A DNA stretch of 64,000 nt, taken from positions 4,427,540-4,491,539 of the forward strand of contig JABBOT010000002.1 of NCBI GenBank assembly GCA_016165875.1. Reading direction: 5' to 3'. The notes beneath the pieces were generated by a model that made no database searches, was not told the DNA's origin, and was given only the letters and a program-made list of their open reading frames with translations. Every line of letters begins with the position of its first letter. The stretch's first letter is position 1. Origin of the DNA: Acanthopleura granulata. Its lineage: Eukaryota > Mollusca > Polyplacophora > Chitonida > Chitonidae. Below are positions 50,501 to 60,701 of the stretch, piece by piece. The translations under genes and the position numbers were made by a program.

Positions 50501-52400
50501 TTTCTTACTGTTGATGATGAATTCAGATCAGTGGGCTGAAAGGGATCTATAAAAAAAAAACAACTGGCTATAAAGTTATGGTTATAATTAGTCCTTTTTA
50601 TTCAGGGAAGATCATCTGGTGCCTGAAGTATAACATGTGAGACACAATATAGGCCAATGTGAACATATTCCGGAAAGGGTATCATTTCTGTGCTATGATA
50701 AACAGTGTCCTGTTTTCAAAACAAGCTGAAAGATTAAAACTTCACTTTTCGTAATGAACTCAAAACTGAAACAAAATTTTCCTTCGGTGACTGAATAACG
50801 TTGAAAATCCACGACCATATAACATTGTAGGCCTGGATAAAAGGAGTTGTACTCTGCAGGTCAACATATATATTTGCTGATTTCAATTTCACACTTTAAT
50901 GCATGTCTTATAAGGAAATTAGTCCCAAATTTCTTCTAATTAACAAATCAGTTCTGTATTGAACAGCGATCAACAGTTTTCTTGTAAGTAGACTATGATA
51001 TAGGAGTGAGGAGTTCCTCCCCTGTATCAGAAATGATGGATGGAATGGTCCGGTGTGGATGGCGAGCTTTGACGGGCGCTAACCCAATAATCATCCGGTC
51101 GCTTATTATGATAAATGTCTGACAATGCCGTTGTGTAGGACAGCAGACTCCAAGTCGCCCAAACAATCCCTTGACACCGAAACCTGCTAGTCTTACGCTG
51201 CAGGTTTGGCGCTGGCCATCCGTCACTGGCCATGAGCTTCCTGACAGGCGACAAATAGGAGAGCTCAATCAAGGGCCGTTAACTCTGACTAGAAACCTCA
51301 ACGGACGACCCCTGTCGCTCGTGATGCCTTCATGCTGTGTTCCGTGACCCTTGCTGAGTTGTTACATAACGACCTTTGGTGCCTGTGCCATTAAACTTGA
51401 GTCTCACTCCCGTCACAAGACACTCATAAACATGACAGAAGCTGCCTGAGTAAAATTCACCGGAGAAAACGCTAATAATCCAGGTTTCTATAGGCAATTC
51501 CCATCTCCATTCTTTACCACCTTTGATGTACTTAAAATGCAATAAAGACTCTTTAGGTAACACAAAAAGAAGCAGATAAAAATGTCCTCACGCGGCTATG
51601 TTATTAAGAATGAGTATAACCTCGGGTCTTCTTGCCTGATATTTGAAATTAAACAGATCACTCGAGAGATCAGTATTTTCACTTTTGCCCAAAACAAGTG
51701 AAGTGCGAAAAAACGACTAAATGACCAAGCGGTCCAAAGTAAATTTATATATACGTTTCGAAGTCATCCTGCTATGATTAAATTAATGTTTACCTGCTCG
51801 CATGTAATTATGCTAAAAGCTGTCAACTTCATTACTAGTACATGGAAAAATATGTAGCCTATAGTTTTGTAAACGTGGGTGTACACAGTAGCCATACACT
51901 GTTTATAATGCGAACTCACGACGCAGTAACCAATCGATGTTTTTGTAACTTCATACACGTTCTCACCATAGATGCCATGGGAACGTAGTTAACGTATCCC
52001 AAGAGATTTGCGATAAACTTGTGAAAAAGCTACCGGGGAAAATCACCTGCCTGCCGATAATCCAATGTATCAATGTTTCTCCTCTCTCGAGGTACTGTCT
52101 ATAACAACTGTCACTGTGGAGCTTTATATGAGTCAGTGGCTAAGAGGTGAAGAGATAAAACAATTAGGTAAGCCCCGGGAAATGACCCAGAGCTTCTCCA
52201 CCCGCCCGACCGGTAACGTGACTGGCGCCAGGACTGGGGTTCAGCCAAAGAGACTCGACAGACCGAGGTACGATTGCCCACTATAGAACTGGTAATTGAT
52301 AAACGACTAATGCTCGATCACCCTTCCCAATGGATGAGTGCATAAATGGCGATCAAAGACTCCTACCGAGCGTATAGATTCGCCGGCAGCAGCTTTCCTG
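44506..52400. other. intergenic, no gene recognised
   Basis: CpG-rich. The only repeat seen is the small array at 47,515-47,665. ORFs of 110 to 145 codons (48,070-48,465 minus; 49,558-49,995 plus; 50,059-50,400 minus; 50,146-50,514 plus) have no recognisable motif, no splice-consistent partners and overlapping rivals on the other strand. A GCCGCCATTTT motif (YY1-like) lies near 50,223. Confidence 0.45.
47515..47665 (+). repeat. minisatellite, ~22-27 bp units
   Basis: Repeats of GACATACATCAATTATATAA followed by GTG, seven or so diverged copies, for example AAGTGACATACATCAATTAT. Confidence 0.85.
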
Positions 52401-52401
52401 T

Positions 52402-53170
52402 GTAGCTATACCTCTTGGTACCTTTCATGCGTTGTGCAGGCTTATTGTCCATTGATTGAGAACTTCATGGATTGATGGATTAACGCATCACCGCTGCTAC
52501 TGTATTGGCCTTTAGAGTCCAAATTATCGATGCCTCTATTATACATCGTACTAAACTCGTCTATATGGTGGAACAGAACATGACAGAATCGTTATACTTT
52601 GGCTTTAAAGGCATAACTATGATGTCCATTTGCTCGCAGAGAACGTATTTCAGCTACAGATATACGCTGTAGACATGCGTTTTTTCCTTCACACGACCAG
52701 TAACTTTTCTGCTTGGCTATGTAGCTCCATAGGTACCTTTCCTGCATGGTGGCTTAATTCAGCATCGATTTAAGACTTGATGGATCACTGCTTAAGGTAC
52801 CACCGCTGCTACTGTATTGGCCTTAAGAGATCAAACTTTCGGTATGTCTATTACCTGTATAGTGGAATAGAACATGACAGAATTGTTTTAATTTGACTTC
52901 AATTGGATATGACCATGGTTTCTATTTTCCAACGTCATTCAGGCACCAGGTATATGCTGTAGGCATGGGTTATTTTTTTGACATGATCATTAGCATTCTG
53001 GTTGGCTGCATAACTCTTGGTACCTTTCCTGCATTGTGGCTTAAACTCTGCATCGATTCAAGGCTTGATGGACTGTTAGTGCTTTCAATAACGTGTCACC
53101 GCTGCTGTTGTATTGCCCTTAAGAGGCCAACATATCGATGTATCTATTGCACTAAACACTGCAAAATCGT
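52402..53170 (+). repeat. tandem array of ~300-bp units, about 2.5 copies
   Basis: Landmarks recur in order: CTTGGTACCTTTC (near 52,414, 52,729 and 53,016), GCATCGATT, TTGATGGA, CACCGCTGCTACTGTATTGG, TTAAGAG, AACATGACAGAAT and TATGCTGTAGGCATG. Spacings are about 315 and 287 bp. The third unit is cut short at a poly-T tract (about 53,175-53,198). Weakly similar sequence may continue to about 53.4 kb. Confidence 0.85.
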
Positions 53171-53649
53171 GTGTTTTTTTGTTTTGTTTTTTTTTTCTGG
53201 CTCCTATTATAGCATAAGCATGACTACCACTTTTCTAAGGCCAAAATGATACAGACGCCACGTCCACACTGTAGAAACACATGTACTTACAGTTGCATAC
53301 CATAGCCGATGTGTATGCTTGTTAAGTGAGTCGTCCATTCAGATCGATGGATGCATCTATGGATTTGATAGATTAACCGCTCGTAGATTTCAAGGATCAA
53401 TCGTCAGCGATACCGGAAATCAACTCTGTACTGTAATCTGTCCATTGTTTCATTAAACTTTCCTTAACCATTAGACCTTTCTGTATAACGCACAGTAGGT
53501 TATTGTCAACTTATAACTTCATAAATGTGTGAGCCTTGTTATACTGTATGTATCAGATAGCTTATTCATGGAAAGTTTCAGGTTTGTGGTGATTGTTTAT
53601 ATTGAACACTTAAGACACATCATTGAATATTGCAATATATTGCAAGTAG

Positions 53650-53830
53650 TGCGTACACTGATAGAAAAGTCCATCTTTTTACCACACTTACTCCAGTATT
53701 TTTATAAGGGATTTATTACTACTGTCGCTTTAGTGGTAAAGCACCAGTAATAGGAGAAATACATAATTTGCTGGGGGTTCATATTATTTCATCAATGATA
53801 TTACGGCCATTATAACCGTTATTTTGCAAT
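53650..53830 (+). repeat. unclassified dispersed repeat, copy 2
   Basis: Shares ordered blocks with 33,655-33,870: GATAGAAAAGTCCATC, TTTTTACCACACTTACTCC, ACTACTGTCGC, GTGGTAAAGCACC, AATAGGAGAAATAC, TTATTTCATCAATGATATTA and CGGCCATTATAACCG. Confidence 0.6.
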
Positions 53831-53913
53831 GGAAACACGTGGCAGCTTGTTTGGTAGGCCGCTTTCCTGGCTGCAGGTAGCTCCGAAGCTCTTGCACTCA
53901 TTACGTTGACATG

Positions 53914-54200
53914 TAACGACAGTTCAGACCCACGGCAACTTGAAAACCACAAACGAGGTGGTCTTACCTTCTTCCTTTGCCCTCCAGCCAGTCTCAAAGT
54001 ACGAAGCCCCATGTTATAACATCCAACTCCGAATCTCTATCCCACCACAACACACAACCTCCCTGTACGACTGTAGTGGCGACGGATTTGGAAGGTTTTA
54101 CATGGGGCTTCTTACTTTGAGGCTGGCTGGAGGGCAAAGGAAAAAGGTTAGACCACCGCATTTGTGGTTTTCTAGTTGCCGTGGGTCTGTGCTATAGTTA
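53914..54200. mobile_element. hairpin element: ~105-bp inverted repeats around a ~75-bp loop
   Basis: The left arm (53,914-54,020) contains CAGACCCACGGCAACTTGAA, GGTGGTCTTACCTTCTTCCT, TTGCCCTCCAGCCAGTCTCA and AAGCCCCATG. The right arm (54,095-54,200) is its reverse complement, with CATGGGGCTTCTTACTTTGA, GGCTGGCTGGAGGGCAAAGG and TAGTTGCCGTGGGTCTG. The arms differ by scattered substitutions. This fits a fold-back MITE, or an inverted duplication. The loop has no ORF. Confidence 0.8.
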
Positions 54201-54660
54201 AATATGGTCTGTTCGCAGTGGTTAAATCCTAGGACTGGCCTCTAAAGCAATGTTATTATCACATAGGATACGTTTTGTCCACTTTTTTGTCTTCTCTGGA
54301 ATCAATGGAGGGTGGAGGCCAAAGTCAATGTGCCCCGTTGTAGGATTGGGCAGATTTGGGTCTGTTAGCTTTCATAACTCCGTTTAATCATACTGGAGTC
54401 CCTGAACGCGAGCCGAACGCTCCGAGCACATCAGCTACTGGTATTCACAATCACGGCCCGATGTCACAGCCGTCCTACTCAGCATTAGCGAAGACCAACC
54501 TGGAAATTCTAAAAGATTTCGGAAGAGAAGCATGGGTCATATCACAGGAAACGGCGGACTGGTCAAACCGGCCACTGAGTCATCAACTCTATATGGCTTG
54601 GCCTCCCGTTCGATTAGCAAAATTGCCATCCAAGATGTTAAGTATGAGCTATCATCAATA

Positions 54661-54683
54661 GCTCTCTCTCTCTCTCTCTCTCT
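54661..54683 (+). repeat. (CT)n microsatellite
   Basis: A run of about eleven CT dinucleotides. Confidence 0.95.
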
Positions 54684-55432
54684 AACGTCGCTCGCTATCC
54701 GGTCATTTGCTGGTTAAATTGCTGAGATTATGAGGAAATCAATAGGAAAAGACAAGCTTTCTGTACGTGACGAAAAGTTTGCCTCCAGAAGGGCGACATA
54801 GCTGACTAAGCATTTACGCCGACACTTACACTGTCGTGTATACCGCACTCATAAATGACCACAGAATATGTCAGCAGTGCTTTCAATTTTTGAAGGTGTT
54901 TACTCGTCACACAAGTAAACATTCTCGAGCGCATCCGTTGTGTTAGACATCCATTAATTAAACAAGCACATGTTAACAAATATTTGATGAAATTATCAGA
55001 TATATAATTTCGCTCCTTTTCTTGTGTTTCTTTTTCTCTATTAATCATATCAATCAATATTAACTCCTTTACGTCAAGCCCGCAGTTTTTTTAAGTGTAA
55101 GAGTGTCCGTTTTGTTGTTTTCAGAGACCAGGGATTGATGGTCAAGTACATCTAAAGGCGCTATAATGCGTGGTTGTAGAACCACGGAGTCTCTCATGTG
55201 GTACGCATTCGCGTAAATATAGCTAAATATAGAGGTAATTCCATTCCAGTACAAAACATGTCAGCCTGTTGTCGACTGAACTGTCGAGAGATATGTATAT
55301 ATTAGATAACGTCCACTTGACATGCTGTATAGGAAAAGGTTGCTGTAACGGATTGCCGTTCGGTTGATCTACCGGATTAATCCGTCACTGATTACAGATT
55401 AATTCGCTACCAGGGTAAGAATTATTCATTTC

Positions 55433-55688
55433 GAGGTTAGCGCACCAGCGCGGCGTAATGGCCTAGATGCCTCTCATCAATGTGGTTGCTGTGAGTTCAA
55501 GCCCAGTTCATGCTGGCTTCGTCTCCGACTGTACGTGGTTGGTCCGCCAACAACCTGCGCATGGTCGTGGGTTTCCGACGGGCTCTAACTGGTTTCCTCC
55601 CACCATAATGCTGGCGGCCGTCGTATAAGTGAAATATTCTTGAGTACAGAGTAAAACACCAATTAAAATAAATAAATAAATAAATAAA
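55433..55688 (+). mobile_element. SINE family A, full-length copy
   Basis: Head GAGGTTAGCGCACCAGCGC resembles a tRNA A box. B-box-like GTGAGTTCAAGCCCAG follows, then CTTCGTCTCCGACTGTACGT, CAACCTGCGCATGGTCGTGG, CCACCATAATGCTGGCGGCC, CGTATAAGTGAAATATTCTT and AAAACACCAATTAAAATAAA with (AAAT)n. One of the two best copies in the window. Confidence 0.88.
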
Positions 55689-56960
55689 GCAAAAATATTA
55701 TTTTCCGCGAACGGATTAATCCATTAAATTAACGGAAAGCAATCCATCATCTCTCAAATAACAGATTTAACGGGCGATTACTTTAAGGACTGTTTAACTA
55801 AGCACGCGTCAGTGGCCTTCAGTACAAGTGCATCCAGTAGGCCTATAATGATAACTAGTCCTCTCACTTACTCCAAAATAATATCTCAAAACGAAACTGA
55901 AAGATGCCAGATAGCTTGGCAAGTAGTTCCTTTAAAATATGATTAAAAACACGGTTAGAATAGCTCATAAAATAAGTTTAACTAAATAGATGTTTAACTT
56001 CTATGGTGGACTAAAAGAACACAGTATATTACAGAATACTCTGGCATTTAAAGAACTATATACGAAGGCTACCTCCCATTATCAGGCGATTCTCACTTGA
56101 TTCCTTGTTTTCCCGTCACCTCCCCGCGTCATTTTGTCACCCAGATCGGAACACATTTTATTTTCTTCAGAAATTGTCACAAAAGAGGAGATTAGCACAA
56201 AATCTATCCGAATAATGATGAATTGTTCCGCCGAACTCATCAGTTTTCCAAAATACGTCGATTATGACGAGAAACAAGGGATCAAGTCTCTCAGGTCTAA
56301 ATAGCACATTTATGTTGTTATAATTGAATGAAAACACCTGTGTATACATTTTACTTCATAAAAGGTCAAAGAATATCCTCAATATAGATGTATGCAGATG
56401 ATCGTTGTTTCGCCAAATCGAGGTTCCACGTGGTCAAGGACGTTTTAAGTGAGGGACATTCTGAATGAGGTGTATGAAAAAGATCTATAATAATGGATGA
56501 TAAGTTTGGATCCACTTCTGTTCTGCTTTTAAACAATTCTATAGTTACCAAAATTTAAGTAAGTATTCTTTCAATCTCATCTTTCAATCTCATAAAAAAC
56601 GCATGCTAATTCTGGTAGCATATCCCTGCATGGGACGCCAGTTGAAGTGCTGGAGGTTGTATACCAGGGGAGATGATTTAACAAACATATGGTAAAACGT
56701 GTATTTAAAGAGTTGTCGTCCTTGCATTTGATGACAAAGAAAAACCATGCATAATTCTGATACACCTGACGACTCTATAGCGCAGTAGGTACATGAGAGA
56801 CTGACAAGGCGCCCTCCAACTAGACATCTTACACATGTTGGCATCTGGTTCCTGTGACGGCAGTCGGCTATTGCTTACCGTCATATGTATTTACATATGA
56901 ACAACCTACACGCACTTGTCAAAAATGAAAATGGATCCCATAATAACTGGACAACATTTG
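55689..56960. other. intergenic, no gene recognised
   Basis: AT-rich with short ORFs on both strands. A directly repeated TTTCAATCTCAT occurs near 56,569-56,592. Nothing else seen. Confidence 0.45.
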
Positions 56961-56968
56961 TTTAAGTT

Positions 56969-57053
56969 ATTTATTTCATTGTTTTTAATTTAGCGCCATG
57001 CTCAAGAAGTTTTACTCTTGAGTACGGCGTAAAATGCCAATCAAATAAAAAAA
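56969..57053. repeat. inverted pair of SINE family A tails
   Basis: The left half reads TTTAATTTAGCGCCATGCTC then AAGAAG, a diverged reversed tail. The right half reads CTTGAGTACGGCGTAAAATG then CCAATCAAATAAA, a forward tail. The two meet near 57,013, making an imperfect palindrome. Confidence 0.6.
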
Positions 57054-57769
57054 TTATGGCGGCCCCTCTCGTGAATAAACACAGAATATATAATGTAAAA
57101 GTAGGTCCTATGCCGTCGCGTCATGGGCTTTCATAGTATTAATAATGTGACGACGACAACACGGAAACTGTTAGCCGCAAATATAAAAATAGCAAATGGG
57201 GGAAAGCAGATTGTTTATCTGTTATTGTAACTTAAACGGTCTGCACAGGCGCAATAGCATTGATAATATTATTGTTAATTCCAAATATTAACGATGTTAT
57301 TGATGGACTGTACGCGATATTTAAGCTCGAAATTTAACTGATCAAAATATTGACGAAATGTAATCTCAGTATAGATTTTTATCGACTGTTGAAAAATAAG
57401 ATTGCGCATGTTCCCTATCATTGCTCAATACTTCATTTCTCACGTGCACATTAGCGAGTGTAGATCATGTCATCAAGTACTGACGACAGATCTAACCTAG
57501 ACGAAGTTTCGTAGGAAACTAAATATCGATACAATAATATTGCATTGAATATAGCAAACCAAAATTTTTCTCAATAACATTGAATAAATAATATTGTAAT
57601 ATAATATTAAATGTTGTTCTAATATTCCACTGCACCTACAAGAATAAAATTCTCTTCATGAATCGCCATTTTTCTTCATCGTTCGAGTGACGTCACATGT
57701 TTTCATGGCAAATATGCAATAGGGAACTCATAAAGCCCCTTCTGCCTTTAATAACGGGTTCCAAACTAA
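57054..57769. other. intergenic, AT-rich
   Basis: Many AATATTATTG-like runs (57,250-57,620). The palindrome TGACGTCA occurs at 57,688-57,695. No ORF of interest. Confidence 0.45.
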
Positions 57770-58095
57770 CAGTCGGTTAGCGCGCTATCGCAGCGCAATG
57801 ACCCAGAAAGCCTCCCACCAATGCGGTCGCTGTGAGTTCAAGACCAGCTCGTGCTGGCTTCCTCTCCGGCCGTACGTGGGAAGGGCTGCCAGCAACCTGA
57901 GGATGGTGGTGGGATTCCCCCGGTCTCTGCTGGGTTTCCTCCAGCAATATTGCAGGCTGCCTTCCTATAACTGAAATATTTTTGAGGATTGTGTAAAACA
58001 TCCTCCCACCGTAATGCTGACCGCCGTCGTATAAGTGAAACATTCTTGAGTACGGCGTAAAACACCAATCAAATAAATAAATAAATAAAATAACC
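57770..58095 (+). mobile_element. SINE family A with duplicated 3' module
   Basis: Head GGTTAGCGCGCTATCGCAGC, B-box-like GTGAGTTCAAGACCAGC, body CTCTCCGGCCGTACGTGGGA. Two successive 3' modules follow: TTTCCTCCAGCAATATTGCA through TGTAAAAC (about 57,935-58,000), then CCTCCCACCGTAATGCTGAC through GGCGTAAAACACCAATCAAA with (TAAA)n (about 58,001-58,095). The first module lacks the A-rich tail. It arose by insertion into, or recombination between, copies. Confidence 0.88.
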
Positions 58096-59385
58096 CCCTC
58101 CACAATGGCACCCCGATGGGGTGCTTAAGGCAGTTGTTTTAGCTAATAGGTTTGCTAGAGAAGTCTGTCCAAGCAGCCATGCACAGTTGATAACAGGAGG
58201 CAATACACATTTACCAGACGTGTGTCTATTCACAGCAGGTAATCCCCTCAAAGAGCTTATCCCCATAATAAAGGGGAACTAAGAAAACATATCTGCCTTG
58301 GTTCATAACATGTTATGCTTTTTGTCAAATTTAAGGTATTTATAATTTGCCTTTGCTTTTCACCTTTAAGTGAGAAGCAAGATAAGAGAATGGAGATTAA
58401 GGCTGTAAAATAAAAAAAAATGGCCAACTGGGGACTTTTGGTATCCTTAATCTATGAAACTAAAACGTCAGATCTCGTAATTTATGTATATTTTAATCGT
58501 GTCATGGATCGCAAAATACAGGGTGAAAATGTTCTAAGCATAATTTTCTTACAAGCTCGTTTATTAAATATATAGGCCATAGGTTGATTTTATATTAGTA
58601 AACGGTAAGTAAGTGAATTTTTTACTTGTACAAATGATAGTACCAGACAAGGAAGTGAGGAAGTATTTGGCCCATCGCTGAAACGGCGACGCAATCGACA
58701 TGTCTATAACATCCGTCAATCACCGGTAAACCACAAACTGCAAAATGACACAAAACCGGTGATGATAATTCTGGAGGAAATGCTTTTCCCTACACTGCAC
58801 GAAGCTATAGGTATGCTATGTCACTGTGGTCAAGCATTCCGCACTGCAGACTCCAGGTATATTTACACAAGCAAACATGACACACACATATATATATGAC
58901 GCTTAAAATTCGTCACGAACGGCATTATACATATACTCTTAAAATGATTCTGTATCTTTTAAAAATTGCACATTTAAGACAAAATTAATTTGCACAGAAA
59001 TAACAAACTGGGACGCGAACTCACGAACTCGAGTTTTCAAAATGAAAGTATCCGCGTTAATGATTCAACAACTTCAAACTCGCTTGTTACATCGTAATTA
59101 TTTAGGCAATATAATAGTGAAGGAGAGGTCTTCTAAATCGAAAGACAAAGCGACTGTTTTAACCATGAAGGAAGTCGTTCCCTAAAACGATATTTTGTAC
59201 AAAGATTGGAAGCATTCAGATACAAGCCTCTTGTAAAATACGATTCGGGCAGAACTTCATTCCTAATTAAGGGCTTGAAGGGGCCCAAAATGCAGCGAAC
59301 TGACGGAAATTTACACTGGGGCATTTTCAGTTGGTTATACAAGATTTTTATTATACAAGCACATATGTACACTGTAATATTATAT
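58096..59385. other. intergenic, no gene recognised
   Basis: AT-rich, short ORFs only, no repeat recognised apart from a brief (TA)n near 58,888-58,898. Confidence 0.45.
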
Positions 59386-59468
59386 ATTTATGTGTTTATT
59401 TGGTTGGAGTTTTGTGTCGTACACTCAAGAATATTTCACTTATACGATGGAGGTCAACATCATGACAG
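59386..59468 (-). repeat. SINE family A 3' fragment, reversed
   Basis: GTTTATTTGGTTGGAGTTTT, GTGTCGTACACTCAAGAATA and TTTCACTTATACGATGGAGG are the reversed tail block with several substitutions. Confidence 0.75.
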
Positions 59469-59692
59469 ATGAAATATTATTAATTCTCGACATGTGACGC
59501 CTCATAAATTGCAATTAATAGGGGTTGTGAGTTGCCACTTCGTAAGCACTTGCATCGTTGGTCAGGCATATAGTGTAATATAACCCCATTAGAGCTTTAA
59601 ATTGACTGAAGTCAGGACTTCACTGGTTACTTGTGATTATTTTCCAACTGCTGCACTGACGTGGCTGTCCTGGTTTTGCTGTCAACCTTAAG

Positions 59693-59942
59693 AAATAGGC
59701 GCAGAGATCTCATACTTGGTATACACGCACAATGTGTCAAGCCCTACAAAATGACGTCAACAGTTTCAGCGTTTGACGCCAGGTTACGTCTCACTAAATT
59801 GTTAACCACACTGTTAACTGGACATTTGGTTAAGCAGGCGCAATGTCAGTCTAAATGTCCAGTTAACAACACTGTTGACGTCATTTTATAGGGCTTGACA
59901 AGTTGTGCTTGTGTACCAAGTATGAGATCTCTGTGCCTATTT
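59693..59942. mobile_element. fold-back MITE-like element, ~72-bp inverted repeats
   Basis: The left arm (59,693-59,764) carries AATAGGCGCAGAGATCTCAT, ACTTGGTATACACGCACAAT and AAAATGACGTCAACAGT. The right arm (59,871-59,942) carries the reverse complement: ACTGTTGACGTCATTTTATA, GGGCTTGACAAGTTGTGCTT and CCAAGTATGAGATCTCTGTG. Inside the loop, GTTAACTGGACATTT (59,813-59,827) faces AAATGTCCAGTTAAC (59,853-59,867), so the element is a nested hairpin. No coding sequence. Confidence 0.85.
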
Positions 59943-59967
59943 GTTTAGGCGCAATGTCGGTCTAAAC
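59836..59967 (+). repeat. direct repeat overlapping the fold-back element
   Basis: AGGCGCAATGTCAGTCTAAA (59,836-59,855) recurs as AGGCGCAATGTCGGTCTAAA (59,947-59,966), once in the loop and once just outside the right arm. This suggests a second, overlapping duplication or nested insertion. Confidence 0.75.
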
Positions 59968-60029
59968 GGGTCGGTTAATAATTCAGCGCGATGTACATGT
60001 AACCTGACGACACAATAGATGATACAAGA

Positions 60030-60690
60030 AAAATTGGCGGGCTGCATGATAGGAGACTGATTGGCGGATTGAATGAAAGAGGACTGACTGGAGGACTAGA
60101 TGATAAGGAATCCACTGGCAGATTGGATGAAGGATTGACTGACATGCTGAATGAAGAATTAACCGGTGAACTGATTGGGGGACTGATTGGTGGACTGGAT
60201 GTTAGCGGATTCTTTGTTGGATCGGATGTTAGAGGGTTGATTTTTGGTCTAAATGATAGAGGGTGGATTGGCGGACTGGATAAAGGGTTAATTGGTTTTG
60301 TAAATGCAAAACTGATTGGTGTACTGAATGGCGGATTGCTTGGCAGAGTGGATCGAGGATTGGTCCTTGAACTGTTTGCGGATCCTTCACTTCACCCGCC
60401 AAACAGTTCTCCATCGTGTCCGCCAACCATTCCTTTATTTATTCAATTTCCCCCATTCAATACGCCAATCTACCCACCATTACGCCAGTCAGAACAAAAC
60501 TCATAATCTAAAGAATCCACCATTCATTCAACCAACGAAACCACTCGATCAATCCTCGGTCTATTACCCCTCAACCATTCCATGCTACATCCAAGTCCCC
60601 GATCAATATATCAACCGTTCCCTCAATCGATCTTCATTAGGCCATACATCATTCATTCATCCATTGGAAAAGCCAACCCTTCATCAATTG
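60030..60690. repeat. inverted minisatellite (two arrays in opposite orientation)
   Basis: From 60,030 to 60,365, ~24-30 bp units built on GGACTGATTGGCGGATTGAA plus TGA. From about 60,385 to 60,690 the same theme appears reversed (ATTCAATACGCCAATC, CACCATTCATTCAACCAACG). The + strand ORF 60,069-60,506 (GGL and LxGL repeats) and its overlapping neighbours are translations of the repeat. Confidence 0.75.
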
Positions 60691-60701
60691 ACAGCAACTA
60701 A

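Larger units (their letters stand above)
53171..55432. other. intergenic with dispersed repeat and hairpin element
   Basis: No gene. It holds the second dispersed-repeat copy (53,650-53,830), a long inverted repeat (53,914-54,200) and a (CT)n microsatellite (54,661-54,683). Confidence 0.5.

Noticed and set aside
50146..50514. 122-codon + strand ORF opposite a 113-codon minus ORF
   Set aside because: Neither strand has a recognisable family or codon pattern; the overlap of two similar-sized ORFs suggests chance in moderately GC-rich DNA.
60069..60506. 145-codon + strand ORF with repeated Gly-Gly-Leu and Leu-x-Gly-Leu motifs
   Set aside because: It is a translation of a minisatellite with units of ~24-30 bp, which keeps frames open by periodicity, and other frames are open there too. 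No start context or homologue is recognised.
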